Of a stretch of DNA of 64,000 nucleotides, positions 15,518 to 24,335 are shown one piece after another (the stretch's first letter is position 1; each line of letters opens with the position of its first letter). The stretch is from the NCBI GenBank assembly GCA_016124655.1, contig WGNI01000012.1, positions 1 to 64,000 of the forward strand. The letters are read 5' to 3'. Made by a program: the position numbers and the translations under genes. This DNA comes from Alphaproteobacteria bacterium. Lineage in GTDB: Bacteria > Pseudomonadota > Alphaproteobacteria > Caulobacterales > Aquidulcibacteraceae. The notes below the pieces were generated by a model. It made no database searches, was not told the DNA's origin, and saw only the letters and a program-made list of their open reading frames with translations.

Positions 15518-16942
15518 TCACGCCGGCGCCGGTTTTCCCACATCAATCGTGTCGGGATCGCTGAATTCACCCTCCAGCGCGCTGCGCCGCTCGAGCAAAA
15601 TGCGCCGCTCGGCCAAGGGCGCCTTGGCGATCGCGCCGAGCACCCAGAACATGTTGAGCATAGAGATGTCGGAGCCGGAGACGCCGAGCGTCGCCAGCGA
15701 CACGAAGAGGCCGAAGCCGCCGGCCGCGCTGACGGCTTCTTCTCCGGTGCGCGGAATGCGGAAGGCGTTGCGAATCGCGGGCAGCGCCCAGGCGGCCAAC
15801 AAGGCCAGGCCGGGCACGCCCACCGTGCCGAACAGGCCATGGAACACGCCCGAAGAGCGCGCCGCGCCGTAGCCGACGCCGAAGAAATTGGTTTCCTGCG
15901 CGTTGCGGATCGACAGCTCGGCCCAGAAGCCGCGCTCAAACGCGGATTCGGAGTTCGTCTTGTTCACGGTGAAGTCCAGGATCATGTTCCGGAACTTGCC
16001 GAGGAGGCCGGTCTCGTCCGCCGACAGCGCAATGACGACGCCGATCCCCGCCATCAAGCCAAATACCGCGATCAGGATGATGCCGCGTTCGCGGCGGTCG
16101 CGCGCGGGATCGAGAATGGCGTGGACAAACGCGAATCCCGCCAGCGCGGCGAGGCCGGCATAGGCTGTCGAGGACGTCGACAGCATCATCATCACGCCCA
16201 GGAGCATCATCACCCAGAAGGTGCGCACGGTATCGATGCGGTTGATGTAGACGCCGTAGAGAAAGGCCAACACGCCCGCCGCCCAGGAGGCGCAGGCCGA
16301 CGATTCCAGGAACACCGAGCTGATGCGGACGAAGCCGCCCTGGACATAGACGAGCGACATGATCGAGCCGCCCTCGTTGTTGACGATCCAGTCCAGGGGA
16401 ATTTCGACGCCGACCAGGCCCAACAAGCCTTGCGCCAGTCCCAGGCCGCCGAAGGCCACGGCTTGAATCATGAAGGCGTTGAGGAGCGGTCGCAGGCCGA
16501 CGCGCAGGATCGCGTGGCGGAACGCCAGATAAAGCAGGACGCCAAAGCCGAGATAGACGACTTGCGGGATCTGCACCTGGCTCGGCGAGAGGATCTCGTA
16601 GCCCGGTTCGGCCTGCGGGTTGATGTAAGTCTGGCCGGCAAAGATGCGCGGGTTCATCACCGCGCTGACCGCGCAGTACGCAAAGAAGGCCAGAAGCGGC
16701 CAATCCTGGCGCATCAAGGCCAGGAATTGCATGCGGAATTCCGGGATCAGAAGCGAAAACGCCGTCCGCCCCAGGAAGCCCAAAGAGCAGACCAAAGGCA
16801 GGAGCAGCGGGTTTTCGCCCAGCATCATGGCCGCGGTGCCGGACATCGGCATGACGATCAGCATGGTCGCCGCCGCCCAACGCAAGGGCGCGATGACGCA
16901 GAAGCCCGCGAGGGCGACGCCAATCAGAAGCCAGACGACCAC
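15518..16942 (-). CDS. Wzy-type polysaccharide polymerase (O-antigen polymerase/ligase-like)
   Basis: A 474-residue inner-membrane protein with about ten to twelve hydrophobic helices and a large periplasmic loop region (after SADETGLLGKF). The later segment ETNFFGVGYGAARSSG, followed by a hydrophobic GLFGTVGVPGLALL, matches the loop and helix pattern of Wzy/WaaL proteins, in which a P-x-x-G-x-G-like turn precedes an H/S-rich stretch. It would polymerise lipid-linked repeat units on the periplasmic face. The start is GTG 16942 with aagg five bases upstream. It heads the minus-strand arm of the locus, or follows a possible 75-codon gene. Assignment is by topology and neighbours. Confidence 0.8.
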   Translation of the reverse strand: MVVWLLIGVALAGFCVIAPLRWAAATMLIVMPMSGTAAMMLGENPLLLPLVCSLGFLGRTAFSLLIPEFRMQFLALMRQDWPLLAFFAYCAVSAVMNPRIFAGQTYINPQAEPGYEILSPSQVQIPQVVYLGFGVLLYLAFRHAILRVGLRPLLNAFMIQAVAFGGLGLAQGLLGLVGVEIPLDWIVNNEGGSIMSLVYVQGGFVRISSVFLESSACASWAAGVLAFLYGVYINRIDTVRTFWVMMLLGVMMMLSTSSTAYAGLAALAGFAFVHAILDPARDRRERGIILIAVFGLMAGIGVVIALSADETGLLGKFRNMILDFTVNKTNSESAFERGFWAELSIRNAQETNFFGVGYGAARSSGVFHGLFGTVGVPGLALLAAWALPAIRNAFRIPRTGEEAVSAAGGFGLFVSLATLGVSGSDISMLNMFWVLGAIAKAPLAERRILLERRSALEGEFSDPDTIDVGKPAPA

Positions 16943-17052
16943 GGCGGCCTTCTAGCAAGGATCGGCCCGCGGCGCCTCCTGTGATTCTATGCTGCAGCGC
17001 AACAACTCACGCCCAGATGGCGCCGCTCAACCCGGGGCGGCGCCCGGCCCGC

Positions 17053-17280
17053 CTAGAAGTGTTGCAGCGACGCCACTTCGATGGGCGGGCTTGCAAAGCC
17101 GGTCCAGGCGGCGCCGATGGCGCCGAGGACCACCGCCCAAAATGAGGCGCAGTATAACGCTACGCCAAGCAGAGCGAGCCAGCGTGGAAGGCCTCTTTGC
17201 CCAGTCCTTATGCGTCCCCAAGGCCCGGATTGCGCCAATTCCGCGCGTCTGGCGCCCTGAATTGCTGTGCCCTGGGTCAC
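17053..17280 (-). CDS. Possible small single-pass membrane protein
   Basis: An open frame of 75 codons starting at GTG 17280. The N-terminal half is basic and polar; the C-terminal half holds one convincing membrane segment (LALLGVALYCASFWAVVLG) followed by a short tail ending in SLQHF. Codons in the C-terminal part are GC-rich at third positions, like nearby genes. There is no clear RBS and no family. It lies 110 bases upstream of the Wzy-like gene on the same strand, so if real it would be the first gene of that arm. A chance frame is the main alternative. Confidence 0.33.
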   Translation of the reverse strand: MTQGTAIQGARRAELAQSGPWGRIRTGQRGLPRWLALLGVALYCASFWAVVLGAIGAAWTGFASPPIEVASLQHF

Positions 17281-17464
17281 GGTTAAGGGACTCTCAACTT
17301 GCTATTTGCTTGGGGAGACTATGACGATTCGGGCTTATCGGCAGGTAAACAGCGCTCGACAAAAAAGTGTTTCAAAAAGAAAGCCCCGGAACCTGTTGCA
17401 TTGCACAAAGGTTGCATGCCATTCATACACGCGACTGAGGGACGTCGCCGGCGGGGGTTGCGCG

Positions 17465-18226
17465 ATGAGTAACCAGTTTCTGATTTCGGGAGTGGCGCTG
17501 GGCCGCCTCCGCTTGGGCCGCGCCCGCGCGCCCAGCCGAGGCGTGCGCCCCGCCGACCTCCGGGATCGGCCGCATGTGGTCCGCGACGCCCGCATCATCT
17601 CAACCGCCCGCCGGGCCAACGGCATGATTAAGCGGGCGTTCGATTTCTCCGCGGCGCTTGCGGGCCTGATCTTCCTCAGCCCGGCGATGCTGACCATCGC
17701 GGCGCTCATCAAGCTGCAGGACGGCGGGCCGATCTTCTACGGCCACACCCGGATCGGGCGGAACGGCCGGCGTTTCACCTGCTGGAAGCTGCGCTCCATG
17801 CGCATGGACGCCGACGCCGCGCTGGCAGCGCACCTGGCGAGCAATCCGCAAGCCGCCGCGGAATGGGCCGCCACGCGCAAGCTGAAGAACGATCCCCGGA
17901 TCACGCGGCTCGGCGCGTTCCTGCGGAAGTCCTCGATCGATGAGTTGCCGCAGCTCTGGAACGTGGTGAGAGGTGATATGAGCCTGGTCGGCCCGCGCCC
18001 GATCACCCGCGAAGAACTCGACATCTACGACAAGCAGCGCCGGTATTACCTGCTGGTGCGGCCGGGCATTACGGGCCTGTGGCAGGTCAGCGGGCGTTCG
18101 CGCGCCTCGTACGACCGGCGGATCGAGCTCGACCGGCAGTATCTGGAAGGCTGGAGCTTCCTGCGGGATCTGGAAATCCTGCTGCTCACCGTGCCGGCCG
18201 TTTTGTCGCGCGACGGCGCGCACTAA
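17465..18226 (+). CDS. Undecaprenyl-phosphate sugar-1-phosphate transferase (ExoY/HfsE/WcaJ family)
   Basis: A 253-residue initiating transferase that attaches the first sugar-phosphate to undecaprenyl phosphate. An arginine-rich N-terminus (about 55 residues) precedes one membrane helix (about 62-82), then the catalytic domain with FTCWKLRSM, DELPQLWNVVRGDMSL (159-174) and VGPRP. The final segments GITGLWQVSGRS and LEILLLTVPAVL are typical. It is the short form (single helix, like ExoY) rather than the five-helix WbaP form. ATG 17465 is preferred because ggggg precedes it; an upstream in-frame extension looks non-coding. It starts the plus-strand arm of the locus, divergent from the Wzy side. 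Confidence 0.95.
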   Translation: MSNQFLISGVALGRLRLGRARAPSRGVRPADLRDRPHVVRDARIISTARRANGMIKRAFDFSAALAGLIFLSPAMLTIAALIKLQDGGPIFYGHTRIGRNGRRFTCWKLRSMRMDADAALAAHLASNPQAAAEWAATRKLKNDPRITRLGAFLRKSSIDELPQLWNVVRGDMSLVGPRPITREELDIYDKQRRYYLLVRPGITGLWQVSGRSRASYDRRIELDRQYLEGWSFLRDLEILLLTVPAVLSRDGAH

Positions 18227-18311
18227 GCCTCTCATTCTGCTGGAAACGGTTCGGCAACGCTTTCCCGTCAGCCCTTGCGCGCGCGTTAAGACCCGCGCGG
18301 TAGAGTGAGGC

Positions 18312-19412
18312 ATGCGCGTCGCGCTCATCCATTATTGGCTTGTGAACGATCGCGGGGGCGAGAAGGTCCTCAAGGCGATCCACGATCTCTATCCGGACGC
18401 GGTGATCTTCACCCATGCGCTGGACCGCAAGAAGGTTCCGGCGTTCGCCGATGCGCGCATCGAGACCACCTCCATCCAGCGTCTGCCGTTCGCATCGAAA
18501 CTCTATCAGACCTACCTGCCCTTCATGCCCGCGGCGCTGGAGGCGCTCGATCTCTCCGGCTTCGATCTCGTGATCTCCAGCGAATCGGGACCGGCCAAGG
18601 GCGTGCTGCCGCATCCGCGCGCGACGCATGTTTCGTATGTGCATTCGCCGATGCGCTATATCTGGAACATGTATCCGGCCTATATGCGCCGGTCGAACCC
18701 GGTCGTGCGGGCGTTATTTCCCCAGATTTCGAACTATTTGCGGATGTGGGACGTCACGACGGCCGCGCGCGTGGATCATTTCGTCGCCAATTCGCGCAAT
18801 GTCGCTGACCGCGTGCGGCGCTATTACGCGCGTGAGTCCGACGTCATTCATCCGCCGGTCGATCTTGACGCGTTCGCGCGCTCGCAGACCGATGACGGGT
18901 TTTATCTCAGCGTCGGCGAATTGGTGGACTATAAGCGCGTCGACATTCTGGTCGAGGCGTTTGCGCGCATGAAGAAGCGGCTCGTAGTGATCGGCGGGGG
19001 CAAGGACCTGGCGCGGCTGCGCCGGCGCGGCGGCCGCACCGTCACGTTTCTTGGCCGCGTCGATTTCGAGACGCTGCGCGCCCATTATGCAGCGTGCAAG
19101 GCGCTGGTGTTTTCGCCGGAAGAGGATTTCGGCATCGTGCCGCTGGAAGCAATGGCGTGCGGCAAGCCGGTGATCGCGTATGGCGCGGGCGGCGCGCTGG
19201 AAACGGTGGTCGAGGGACGGACGGGCCTGTTCTTTCCCGCGCAGACGCCGGAGGCGGTGATCGCTGCGGTCGAGGCGTTTGAAGCCCATGCGTCGCGGTT
19301 CGACGGCGGCGCCATTCGCGCGCATGCCGAACGGTTCGCCACGCCGGTGTTCAAACAAAACTTCCAGGCCATGATTCAGCGCGCGCTCGAAGCGCGATCC
19401 GCCAGAGTCTAA
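18312..19412 (+). CDS. Glycosyltransferase family 4 (WbaZ-like)
   Basis: A 366-residue cytoplasmic glycosyltransferase with the GT-B fold. The N-terminal domain begins RVALIHYWLVNDRGGEKVL, the acceptor-side signature of GT4 mannosyl/rhamnosyl-type enzymes. The donor site is the E-x7-E motif EDFGIVPLEAMACGKPVIA (about residue 272 on). It probably adds the second or later sugar to the lipid-linked unit started by the ExoY-like enzyme 85 bases upstream. It is the only glycosyltransferase of the usual chain-building type in the window, so other sugars must come from genes elsewhere, or the repeat unit is short. The stop codon overlaps that of the converging antiporter gene by four bases. Confidence 0.93.
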   Translation: MRVALIHYWLVNDRGGEKVLKAIHDLYPDAVIFTHALDRKKVPAFADARIETTSIQRLPFASKLYQTYLPFMPAALEALDLSGFDLVISSESGPAKGVLPHPRATHVSYVHSPMRYIWNMYPAYMRRSNPVVRALFPQISNYLRMWDVTTAARVDHFVANSRNVADRVRRYYARESDVIHPPVDLDAFARSQTDDGFYLSVGELVDYKRVDILVEAFARMKKRLVVIGGGKDLARLRRRGGRTVTFLGRVDFETLRAHYAACKALVFSPEEDFGIVPLEAMACGKPVIAYGAGGALETVVEGRTGLFFPAQTPEAVIAAVEAFEAHASRFDGGAIRAHAERFATPVFKQNFQAMIQRALEARSARV

Positions 19413-20617
19413 GTCTCCAGCCCGGGGATGCGGCTGGCGAGCACGTTGCGCGCGCGATCGTGGAGCGTGCGCACAACGAACGCCCATAACGGGCTGATCA
19501 GCAGAGTCGCTGCGATGATCGTGATCGCGAGCCGGTATCCCGGCACGTTCAATGCGCCCGCCGCGAGGCCGGCGCCGGCGAGAATGAAGGAGAATTCCCC
19601 GATCTGCGAGGACGCGAGGCCGGCGGTCACCGCATCGCTCCAGGCCACGCCGCTGAACCGCAACAGCGTGATGGCGAGCACCGTTTTGAAGGCGATCACG
19701 CCGAGCGAAGCGGACACGACCAGCACCCAATTCTCCACGATATAGGTGCGGTCGATCAAAAGCCCGACCGAGACAAAGAAGATCACCAGCAGTAGCGTCT
19801 GCAGCGGTTGAATGGCGCGGACGGCGGGTCCGCGCAGATTGGTGACTCCGACCAACATGCCCGCCACGAACGCGCCATAGGCCGGCGACAGTCCCGCCAC
19901 GCCGCTGATGGCGGCGGCGCTGAAGCACATCGCCAGGCCTGCAAGGGCCACAATGTCGAGGCGCGAGGCGAGGCGGCGGCTGCCGGGAAAGCTGATCTGG
20001 TGGCCGTCACGGAAAATGTAGAGGATTGCGGCGAAGATGCCCAAGGCCAAGGCGATGCGCAGACCGAGCTGCACCACATCCAATTGCGGCGCATCGAAAC
20101 TTTCGACCACGATCAGCATCGGCACGACGATAATGTCCTGCGCGACCATGATGCCGATCGTGACTTCCCCGGCGCGGGTTTTCAGTTCGTCGGCGTCCTC
20201 CAGGATCGTCAGCGCCGCGGCTGTGGATGAAATTGCAATGATGAAGCCGAACAGCATCGCGGTGCGCGCCGACCAGCCCAGAAGCGCCGGCGCCAACGCC
20301 ACCGCCACCGCGCAGGCCGCCGCCACGAGCCCGAGCGCAGTGATGACCGCGGGGCGCAGCACGCGCCGGAACGAGGGAATGGAAATCTCGACGCCGGCGA
20401 TGAACAGAAGCATCAGCACGCCCAGCTCCGCCAGGGCGTTGAAATTGTCGCTCGCCTCGCGGCCGACGAGGCCGAGGCCCGAGGCGCCCAGCATCATGCC
20501 GGCCGCGATGTAGCCCACCATGGCGGGCAGTCTCATGCGCGACAGCGCCAGGCCGAGCGCGGCGGCGACCGCCATGATGATCGCGAGATTGGTCAGATCG
20601 AGCGCGTGCGACTGCAT
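19409..20617 (-). CDS. CPA2-family cation:proton antiporter (KefB-like membrane domain)
   Basis: A 402-residue integral membrane protein with about twelve helices. Conserved family segments are MVGYIAAGMMLGASGLG near the start, LAELGVLMLLFIAGVE, and SSTAAALTILEDADEL followed by TIGIMVAQDIIVVPML. No C-terminal RCK/TrkA-N domain is present, so it is the short, membrane-only form. Likely role is Na+(K+)/H+ exchange at the inner membrane. The start ATG 20617 is 53 bases from the divergent zincin-like gene. Possible roles are pH or K+ homeostasis; the ion is not predictable from sequence. Confidence 0.92.
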   Translation of the reverse strand: MQSHALDLTNLAIIMAVAAALGLALSRMRLPAMVGYIAAGMMLGASGLGLVGREASDNFNALAELGVLMLLFIAGVEISIPSFRRVLRPAVITALGLVAAACAVAVALAPALLGWSARTAMLFGFIIAISSTAAALTILEDADELKTRAGEVTIGIMVAQDIIVVPMLIVVESFDAPQLDVVQLGLRIALALGIFAAILYIFRDGHQISFPGSRRLASRLDIVALAGLAMCFSAAAISGVAGLSPAYGAFVAGMLVGVTNLRGPAVRAIQPLQTLLLVIFFVSVGLLIDRTYIVENWVLVVSASLGVIAFKTVLAITLLRFSGVAWSDAVTAGLASSQIGEFSFILAGAGLAAGALNVPGYRLAITIIAATLLISPLWAFVVRTLHDRARNVLASRIPGLET

Positions 20618-20670
20618 CGCGCCACCATAACTCTTCCACGGCGTCTGTCAGCGCCCCATAAAGAGGCCAG

Positions 20671-21156
20671 ATGCAATCCGAACGCTCCATGGCGCTGTTC
20701 GCGCGGCGCGCGCTCAGCGCGGGAGAAATCGCGCTGGCGCGGCTGGCGTTTGCCGATGAGGTGAACTATCGCGCGGTGCGGCTGGTGCAGGCGCCGCCGA
20801 TGGGGTTCGGCGCGATGGCGCCTTTGCGCAACACGATCGTGTTCTCCGCGTGGCGCGCGGCGGCGGATTTCACGCGCGCGCCGATCGTCGCGCAGGGCTG
20901 GCTGGTGCACGAGCTGGCGCATGTTTGGCAAGCGCAGCGCGGGGTGGTGCTGGCGGCGGCGAAGCTCTCGGCGCTGGGCGCGGCCGCCTACCGTCAGACG
21001 CCGGGCCCGCGCGGCTTTGAAGGCCTCAATATCGAAACTCAGGCGGAATGTGCGCGGTTTGCGTTTCTGGAGCGCATCGGCGCGCCAGATCGAAAGGGCG
21101 CGGCATACGCCAAGCTCTGGCCGATCGATCCGCCGGCGGATTTATTGCGCGTTTGA
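20671..21156 (+). CDS. Putative zincin-like (Vgr-related/DUF4157-like) protein
   Basis: A 161-residue protein with the metalloprotease-type motif H80-E-L-A-H84 (VHELAHVWQ). The start ARRALSAGEIALARLAFAD and the later PIVAQGWLVHELAHVWQ match alphaproteobacterial proteins annotated as 'Vgr-related'. They resemble the DUF4157 domain that precedes toxins, or forms the core of contractile injection-system effectors, but are found here without them. The function is unknown; zinc-dependent peptidase activity is inferred from HExxH only, and a third ligand is not clear. No secretion signal is seen. The last 15 bases overlap the converging TIGR02301 gene. Confidence 0.75.
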   Translation: MQSERSMALFARRALSAGEIALARLAFADEVNYRAVRLVQAPPMGFGAMAPLRNTIVFSAWRAAADFTRAPIVAQGWLVHELAHVWQAQRGVVLAAAKLSALGAAAYRQTPGPRGFEGLNIETQAECARFAFLERIGAPDRKGAAYAKLWPIDPPADLLRV

Positions 21157-21534
21157 GGCGCGCAGGCCGTCGGCCAGGCGCAGGCCTTGGGCGCGCAGCT
21201 CGGCCTCCATGTTGCGGGCGCCCTGGGTGCAGACGGGGAAGCGCTCCTCCTCGCGGCGGTAGCCGGCGTTGAAGGCGCGCGAGAGCGATCCGGAGCGGTT
21301 CGGCTCGCGCTCGATCAGGCCGCGCATGAAGTCGCGCCAGGTCTGGTCGGCGCGGCCGGAGCACAGGATGCGCAGATAGTGCGCGCCGCCGAGCACGGTG
21401 GAGAGCTCCACCACCTGCTCGTCATAGCTCAGGCGCGGCTGGGCCTCGGCTTCCGGCTCGGCGCGCGATTGGGCCGCCGCCGGTGCGGCGAGGGCCAAAA
21501 GCGCGATCGCGGCGGCGCAGATCAGGCGTCTCAT
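21142..21534 (-). CDS. TIGR02301 (DUF2385) family exported protein
   Basis: A 130-residue protein with a clear Sec signal peptide (MRRLICAAAIALLALAAPAAAQ, cleaved near residue 22). The mature domain has the family pattern VELSTVLGGAHYLRILC, then WRDFMRGLIEREPN, then SRAFNAGYR and FPVCTQGA, with two conserved cysteines that could form a disulfide. The family is restricted to alphaproteobacteria and its function is unknown. ATG 21534 is preferred over the TTG immediately upstream. It is probably cotranscribed after no other gene, since the gamma-glutamyltransferase gene above it ends 48 bases away... on the same strand, reading downstream from its stop at 21582 into this gene. Confidence 0.85.
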   Translation of the reverse strand: MRRLICAAAIALLALAAPAAAQSRAEPEAEAQPRLSYDEQVVELSTVLGGAHYLRILCSGRADQTWRDFMRGLIEREPNRSGSLSRAFNAGYRREEERFPVCTQGARNMEAELRAQGLRLADGLRASNAQ

Positions 21535-21581
21535 CAAATCCGGCTATGCCGCAATTTGGGCAAGCCTGTGAAGCGCGCTGC

Positions 21582-23342
21582 TCAATAGGCGGCGGCCGAG
21601 CCGTCCTTGCGCATCTCGGTCGCGGCTTCGTAGACGCCGTTGTCGTTGCGCAGGATGGCCTGGTAGCCGCCGAAGGAGCCGTCCGCGGGGCGGATGCTGT
21701 GGCCGCGGCGCTGCAATTCGGCCCGGACATCCGTAGGCACGCCGTTCTCCATCGCCACGAAGCCGGTGCCGTCCGGGTTTTCTCCCGTGGGCTCGGCGTT
21801 GCCGTAGTGGCGGTGGCGGGCGGCGTCGCCGGCGGCCTGGAGGTCGAGATCAAAGTCGACGAGATTGACGATGATCTGCGCGTGCGCCTGGGGCTGCATG
21901 TCCCCGCCCATGACGCCGAAGGCGAGCCAGGGTTCGCCGTTCTTCAGCGCAAAGGCGGGAATGATGGTGTGGAACGGACGCCGGCCGGGCGCGTAAAGGT
22001 TGCCGCGGCCTGGAACCAACGAGAAGAGCTCGCCGCGATCCTGGAACATGAAGCCGAGGCCGTCGGCCACGAGGCCCGAGCCCATGCCGCGATAATTCGA
22101 CTGGATCAGCGACACCATCATGCCGCTGGAATCGGCAGTGGTGAGGTATGTGGTGTCGCCTTCAATGCGCAGCTCGGCGTGCGGCGGCGGCGCCATGGCG
22201 CGATCCATGGCGATGCGCGCGCGCTGGGATTGGACATAGTTGTCATTCAAGAGCTGGGCGACATCGAAATGCGTGTAGGCGGGATCGCCGTAGAAGCGCG
22301 CGCGATCGGCGAAGGCGAGACGCGTGGCTTCGATCTGCGCATGCAGCGCGTCGGCGGAGAGGAACCCCATCGCGCGCAAGTCAAAGCCCTCAAGGATGCG
22401 TAGAGTCTGCAGCGCCACGACGCCTTGGCTGTTGGGCGGCAGTTCGCAAACTTCAACGCTTCGATACGGCGCGCACACGGGATCGATCCATTCGCCTTCA
22501 TGCGCGGCGAAATCGGCGTAGCGCAGCCAGCCGCCGATGCGGCGGAAATAGGCGTCCATCGTGCGGGCGGTTTCGCCTTTGTAGAATTCATCGCGGCCGT
22601 TCGCGCCGATGCGCTCCAGCGTATTGCCGAGATCGGCGTTCACGAACAGCGAATGGCCGTCCGGCACGTTGGTGAAATACGTGCGGCGCGCGTTGTCGAG
22701 TTCTTCGATGTGGCCGGCGGCGAATTCGCGCTCCAATCTGCGCTGATTGCCCTGCCAATACATGGCGATGGTTTGCGGGATCGGCGCGCCTTCGCGCGCA
22801 TAGCGGATCGCGGGCGCGAGATTTTCGGCCATCGGCCGGCGGCCAAATCTTTCGTGCAGCGCAAACCATCCATCGACGGCGCCGGGCACGGTGACGGAGG
22901 CAGCGCCGAATTCGGGCATGACGTTGGGGTTGTCGCGCGAACGCGCCAGGCGGCGCATCTGGCGCAGGCTCAAGCCGCGTGCGCTGCGGCCGGACCCGTT
23001 ATAGCCGTAAAGCCTGCGGGTTTCAGGATCCCAGACGATGGCGAAGAGATCGCCGCCGATGCCGTTGCCTGTCGGCTCCATCAGCCCCAGGGCGGCGTTG
23101 GCCGCAATCGCTGCGTCAACAGCCGAGCCGCCGGCGCGCAGCGTGTCGATGGCGATCTGCGTCGCCAGCGGATGGGCCGTCGCCGCGGCGCCGTTGCGGC
23201 CCAGGACCGGCGAACGCGTGGCGAAGCTTTCGCCGGACACGCGTTCCCCGCGGCCGAAATTCGGATCGCGCGGCGGCGCATCCTGCGCAAGCGCCGCGCC
23301 CGTCAGCATCAAGGCCGCGAGGCCGCTTATCCATCCGCGCAT
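21582..23342 (-). CDS. ggt: Gamma-glutamyltransferase (glutathione hydrolase)
   Basis: A 586-residue periplasmic N-terminal nucleophile hydrolase that cleaves glutathione and gamma-glutamyl compounds after self-processing. A signal peptide (cleavage near ALAQ, residue 20) precedes the family start, with SPVLGRNGAAATAHPLAT and GGSAVDAAIAAN. The self-cleaving catalytic threonine is probably T397 in GDTTYLTTAD, where many enzymes have TTH; tyrosine replaces the histidine. Substrate-binding motifs MMVSLIQSNYRGMGSG and MGGDMQPQAHAQ are intact. ATG 23342 is preceded by gggag. The frame is open for 236 codons upstream, but that part is antisense to the PhzF-like gene and is not coding. The TIGR02301 gene follows 47 bases downstream. 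Confidence 0.94.
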   Translation of the reverse strand: MRGWISGLAALMLTGAALAQDAPPRDPNFGRGERVSGESFATRSPVLGRNGAAATAHPLATQIAIDTLRAGGSAVDAAIAANAALGLMEPTGNGIGGDLFAIVWDPETRRLYGYNGSGRSARGLSLRQMRRLARSRDNPNVMPEFGAASVTVPGAVDGWFALHERFGRRPMAENLAPAIRYAREGAPIPQTIAMYWQGNQRRLEREFAAGHIEELDNARRTYFTNVPDGHSLFVNADLGNTLERIGANGRDEFYKGETARTMDAYFRRIGGWLRYADFAAHEGEWIDPVCAPYRSVEVCELPPNSQGVVALQTLRILEGFDLRAMGFLSADALHAQIEATRLAFADRARFYGDPAYTHFDVAQLLNDNYVQSQRARIAMDRAMAPPPHAELRIEGDTTYLTTADSSGMMVSLIQSNYRGMGSGLVADGLGFMFQDRGELFSLVPGRGNLYAPGRRPFHTIIPAFALKNGEPWLAFGVMGGDMQPQAHAQIIVNLVDFDLDLQAAGDAARHRHYGNAEPTGENPDGTGFVAMENGVPTDVRAELQRRGHSIRPADGSFGGYQAILRNDNGVYEAATEMRKDGSAAAY

Positions 23343-23411
23343 GAGCGTCTCCCTTTTGGGCAGTGAAGCAGGCTCGCGCCGCAAACGAAAGAGCGGTAAA
23401 GCCCGAGGGTC

Positions 23412-24314
23412 ATGACTACCCTGCCCTTCGCCACGCTTGACGTGTTCACCGACCGCCGCTTTGCGGGAAATCCCCTGGCCGTGGTGTGGGACGCAGACGC
23501 CTTGAACGACCAGCAGATGCAAGCCATCGCGCGCGAGTTCAATCTCTCCGAAACTGTGTTCGTGCGCCGGCCGGAAAACCCCGTGCACACCGCCGCGGTG
23601 CGCGTCTTCACGCCCGGGCGCGAATTGCCGTTCGCCGGCCATCCGACCGTTGGAACGGCGGTGTTTCTCGCCGAACGCCAGCATGGCCGCGCTTCGAACC
23701 TCGATACGATCATCACGCTGGAGGAGCGAATCGGGCTGGTGCGCTGCGCGGTGAAGATCAATGCGGACGGCGCGAGCTTTGCAGAGTTCGATGCGCCGAA
23801 GCTCGCTGAAGAGATCGGGCCGGCGGCGAGCGACGCGGCGCTGGCGCAGGCGCTGAGCCTGACGCCAGAGGATATCGGCTTTGATCGGCACATGCCGACG
23901 CTTTATTCCGCGGGCGTCACTTTTGCTTTTGCGCCGGTGAAAACATTGGCCGCGCTTGCGCGCGCGAAGCCTTCGGCGGGCTTCACCAAGGACGTGCTGG
24001 GCGTGACGGAAGTCTATGTCTATGCGCGGCTGCCGGAAGAGAGCCCGCACGCGTTCCGCGCGCGCATGTTCGCGCCGGAGATCGGCGTGGTGGAGGATCC
24101 TGCGACCGGATCAGCGGCGGCTGCGTTCGCCGGCGTGTGCGCGCGGTTTGAAGGCCTGGCCGATGGCTGGCACACGCTGCCGATCGAACAGGGCGTGGAG
24201 ATGGGCCGGCCGTCGCTGATTGGTTTGGAGATCGAATTGGCGGGCGGGCTTCTCAATGCGGTGCGGATCGGCGGCAAGGCGATTGGGGTGAGCGAGGGGC
24301 GGATTTGGCTGTAG
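23412..24314 (+). CDS. PhzF-family isomerase/epimerase-like protein
   Basis: A 300-residue protein with the duplicated hot-dog-like PhzF fold. The signature FATLDVFTDRRFAGNPLAVV opens the protein, the catalytic-type glutamate is E47 in NLSETVF, and RELPFAGHPTVGTA and EDPATGSAAAAF are the two conserved turns. PhzF itself isomerises trans-2,3-dihydro-3-hydroxyanthranilate in phenazine synthesis, but isolated homologues like this one have no phenazine cluster and act on unknown substrates. No other phenazine gene is present. It is divergent from ggt with 69 bases between the starts and is followed by the repeat-filled spacer 24315-24657. Confidence 0.92.
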   Translation: MTTLPFATLDVFTDRRFAGNPLAVVWDADALNDQQMQAIAREFNLSETVFVRRPENPVHTAAVRVFTPGRELPFAGHPTVGTAVFLAERQHGRASNLDTIITLEERIGLVRCAVKINADGASFAEFDAPKLAEEIGPAASDAALAQALSLTPEDIGFDRHMPTLYSAGVTFAFAPVKTLAALARAKPSAGFTKDVLGVTEVYVYARLPEESPHAFRARMFAPEIGVVEDPATGSAAAAFAGVCARFEGLADGWHTLPIEQGVEMGRPSLIGLEIELAGGLLNAVRIGGKAIGVSEGRIWL

Positions 24315-24335
24315 CGACGGACAGTCGAATTTCTG

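Noticed and set aside
15839..16984. A 381-codon plus-strand open frame
   Set aside because: It is antisense to the Wzy-like gene. The protein is a charged, low-complexity string, while the minus-strand product has a clear membrane pattern.
17280..17464. A promoter in the AT-richer leader of the sugar-phosphate transferase gene
   Set aside because: The stretch is relatively AT-rich, but I could not find a -35/-10 pair with acceptable spacing, so no site is claimed.
23343..24050. A 236-codon upstream extension of gamma-glutamyltransferase
   Set aside because: It runs antisense through the PhzF-like gene, has no family sequence, and the ATG at 23342 has its own RBS and signal peptide.
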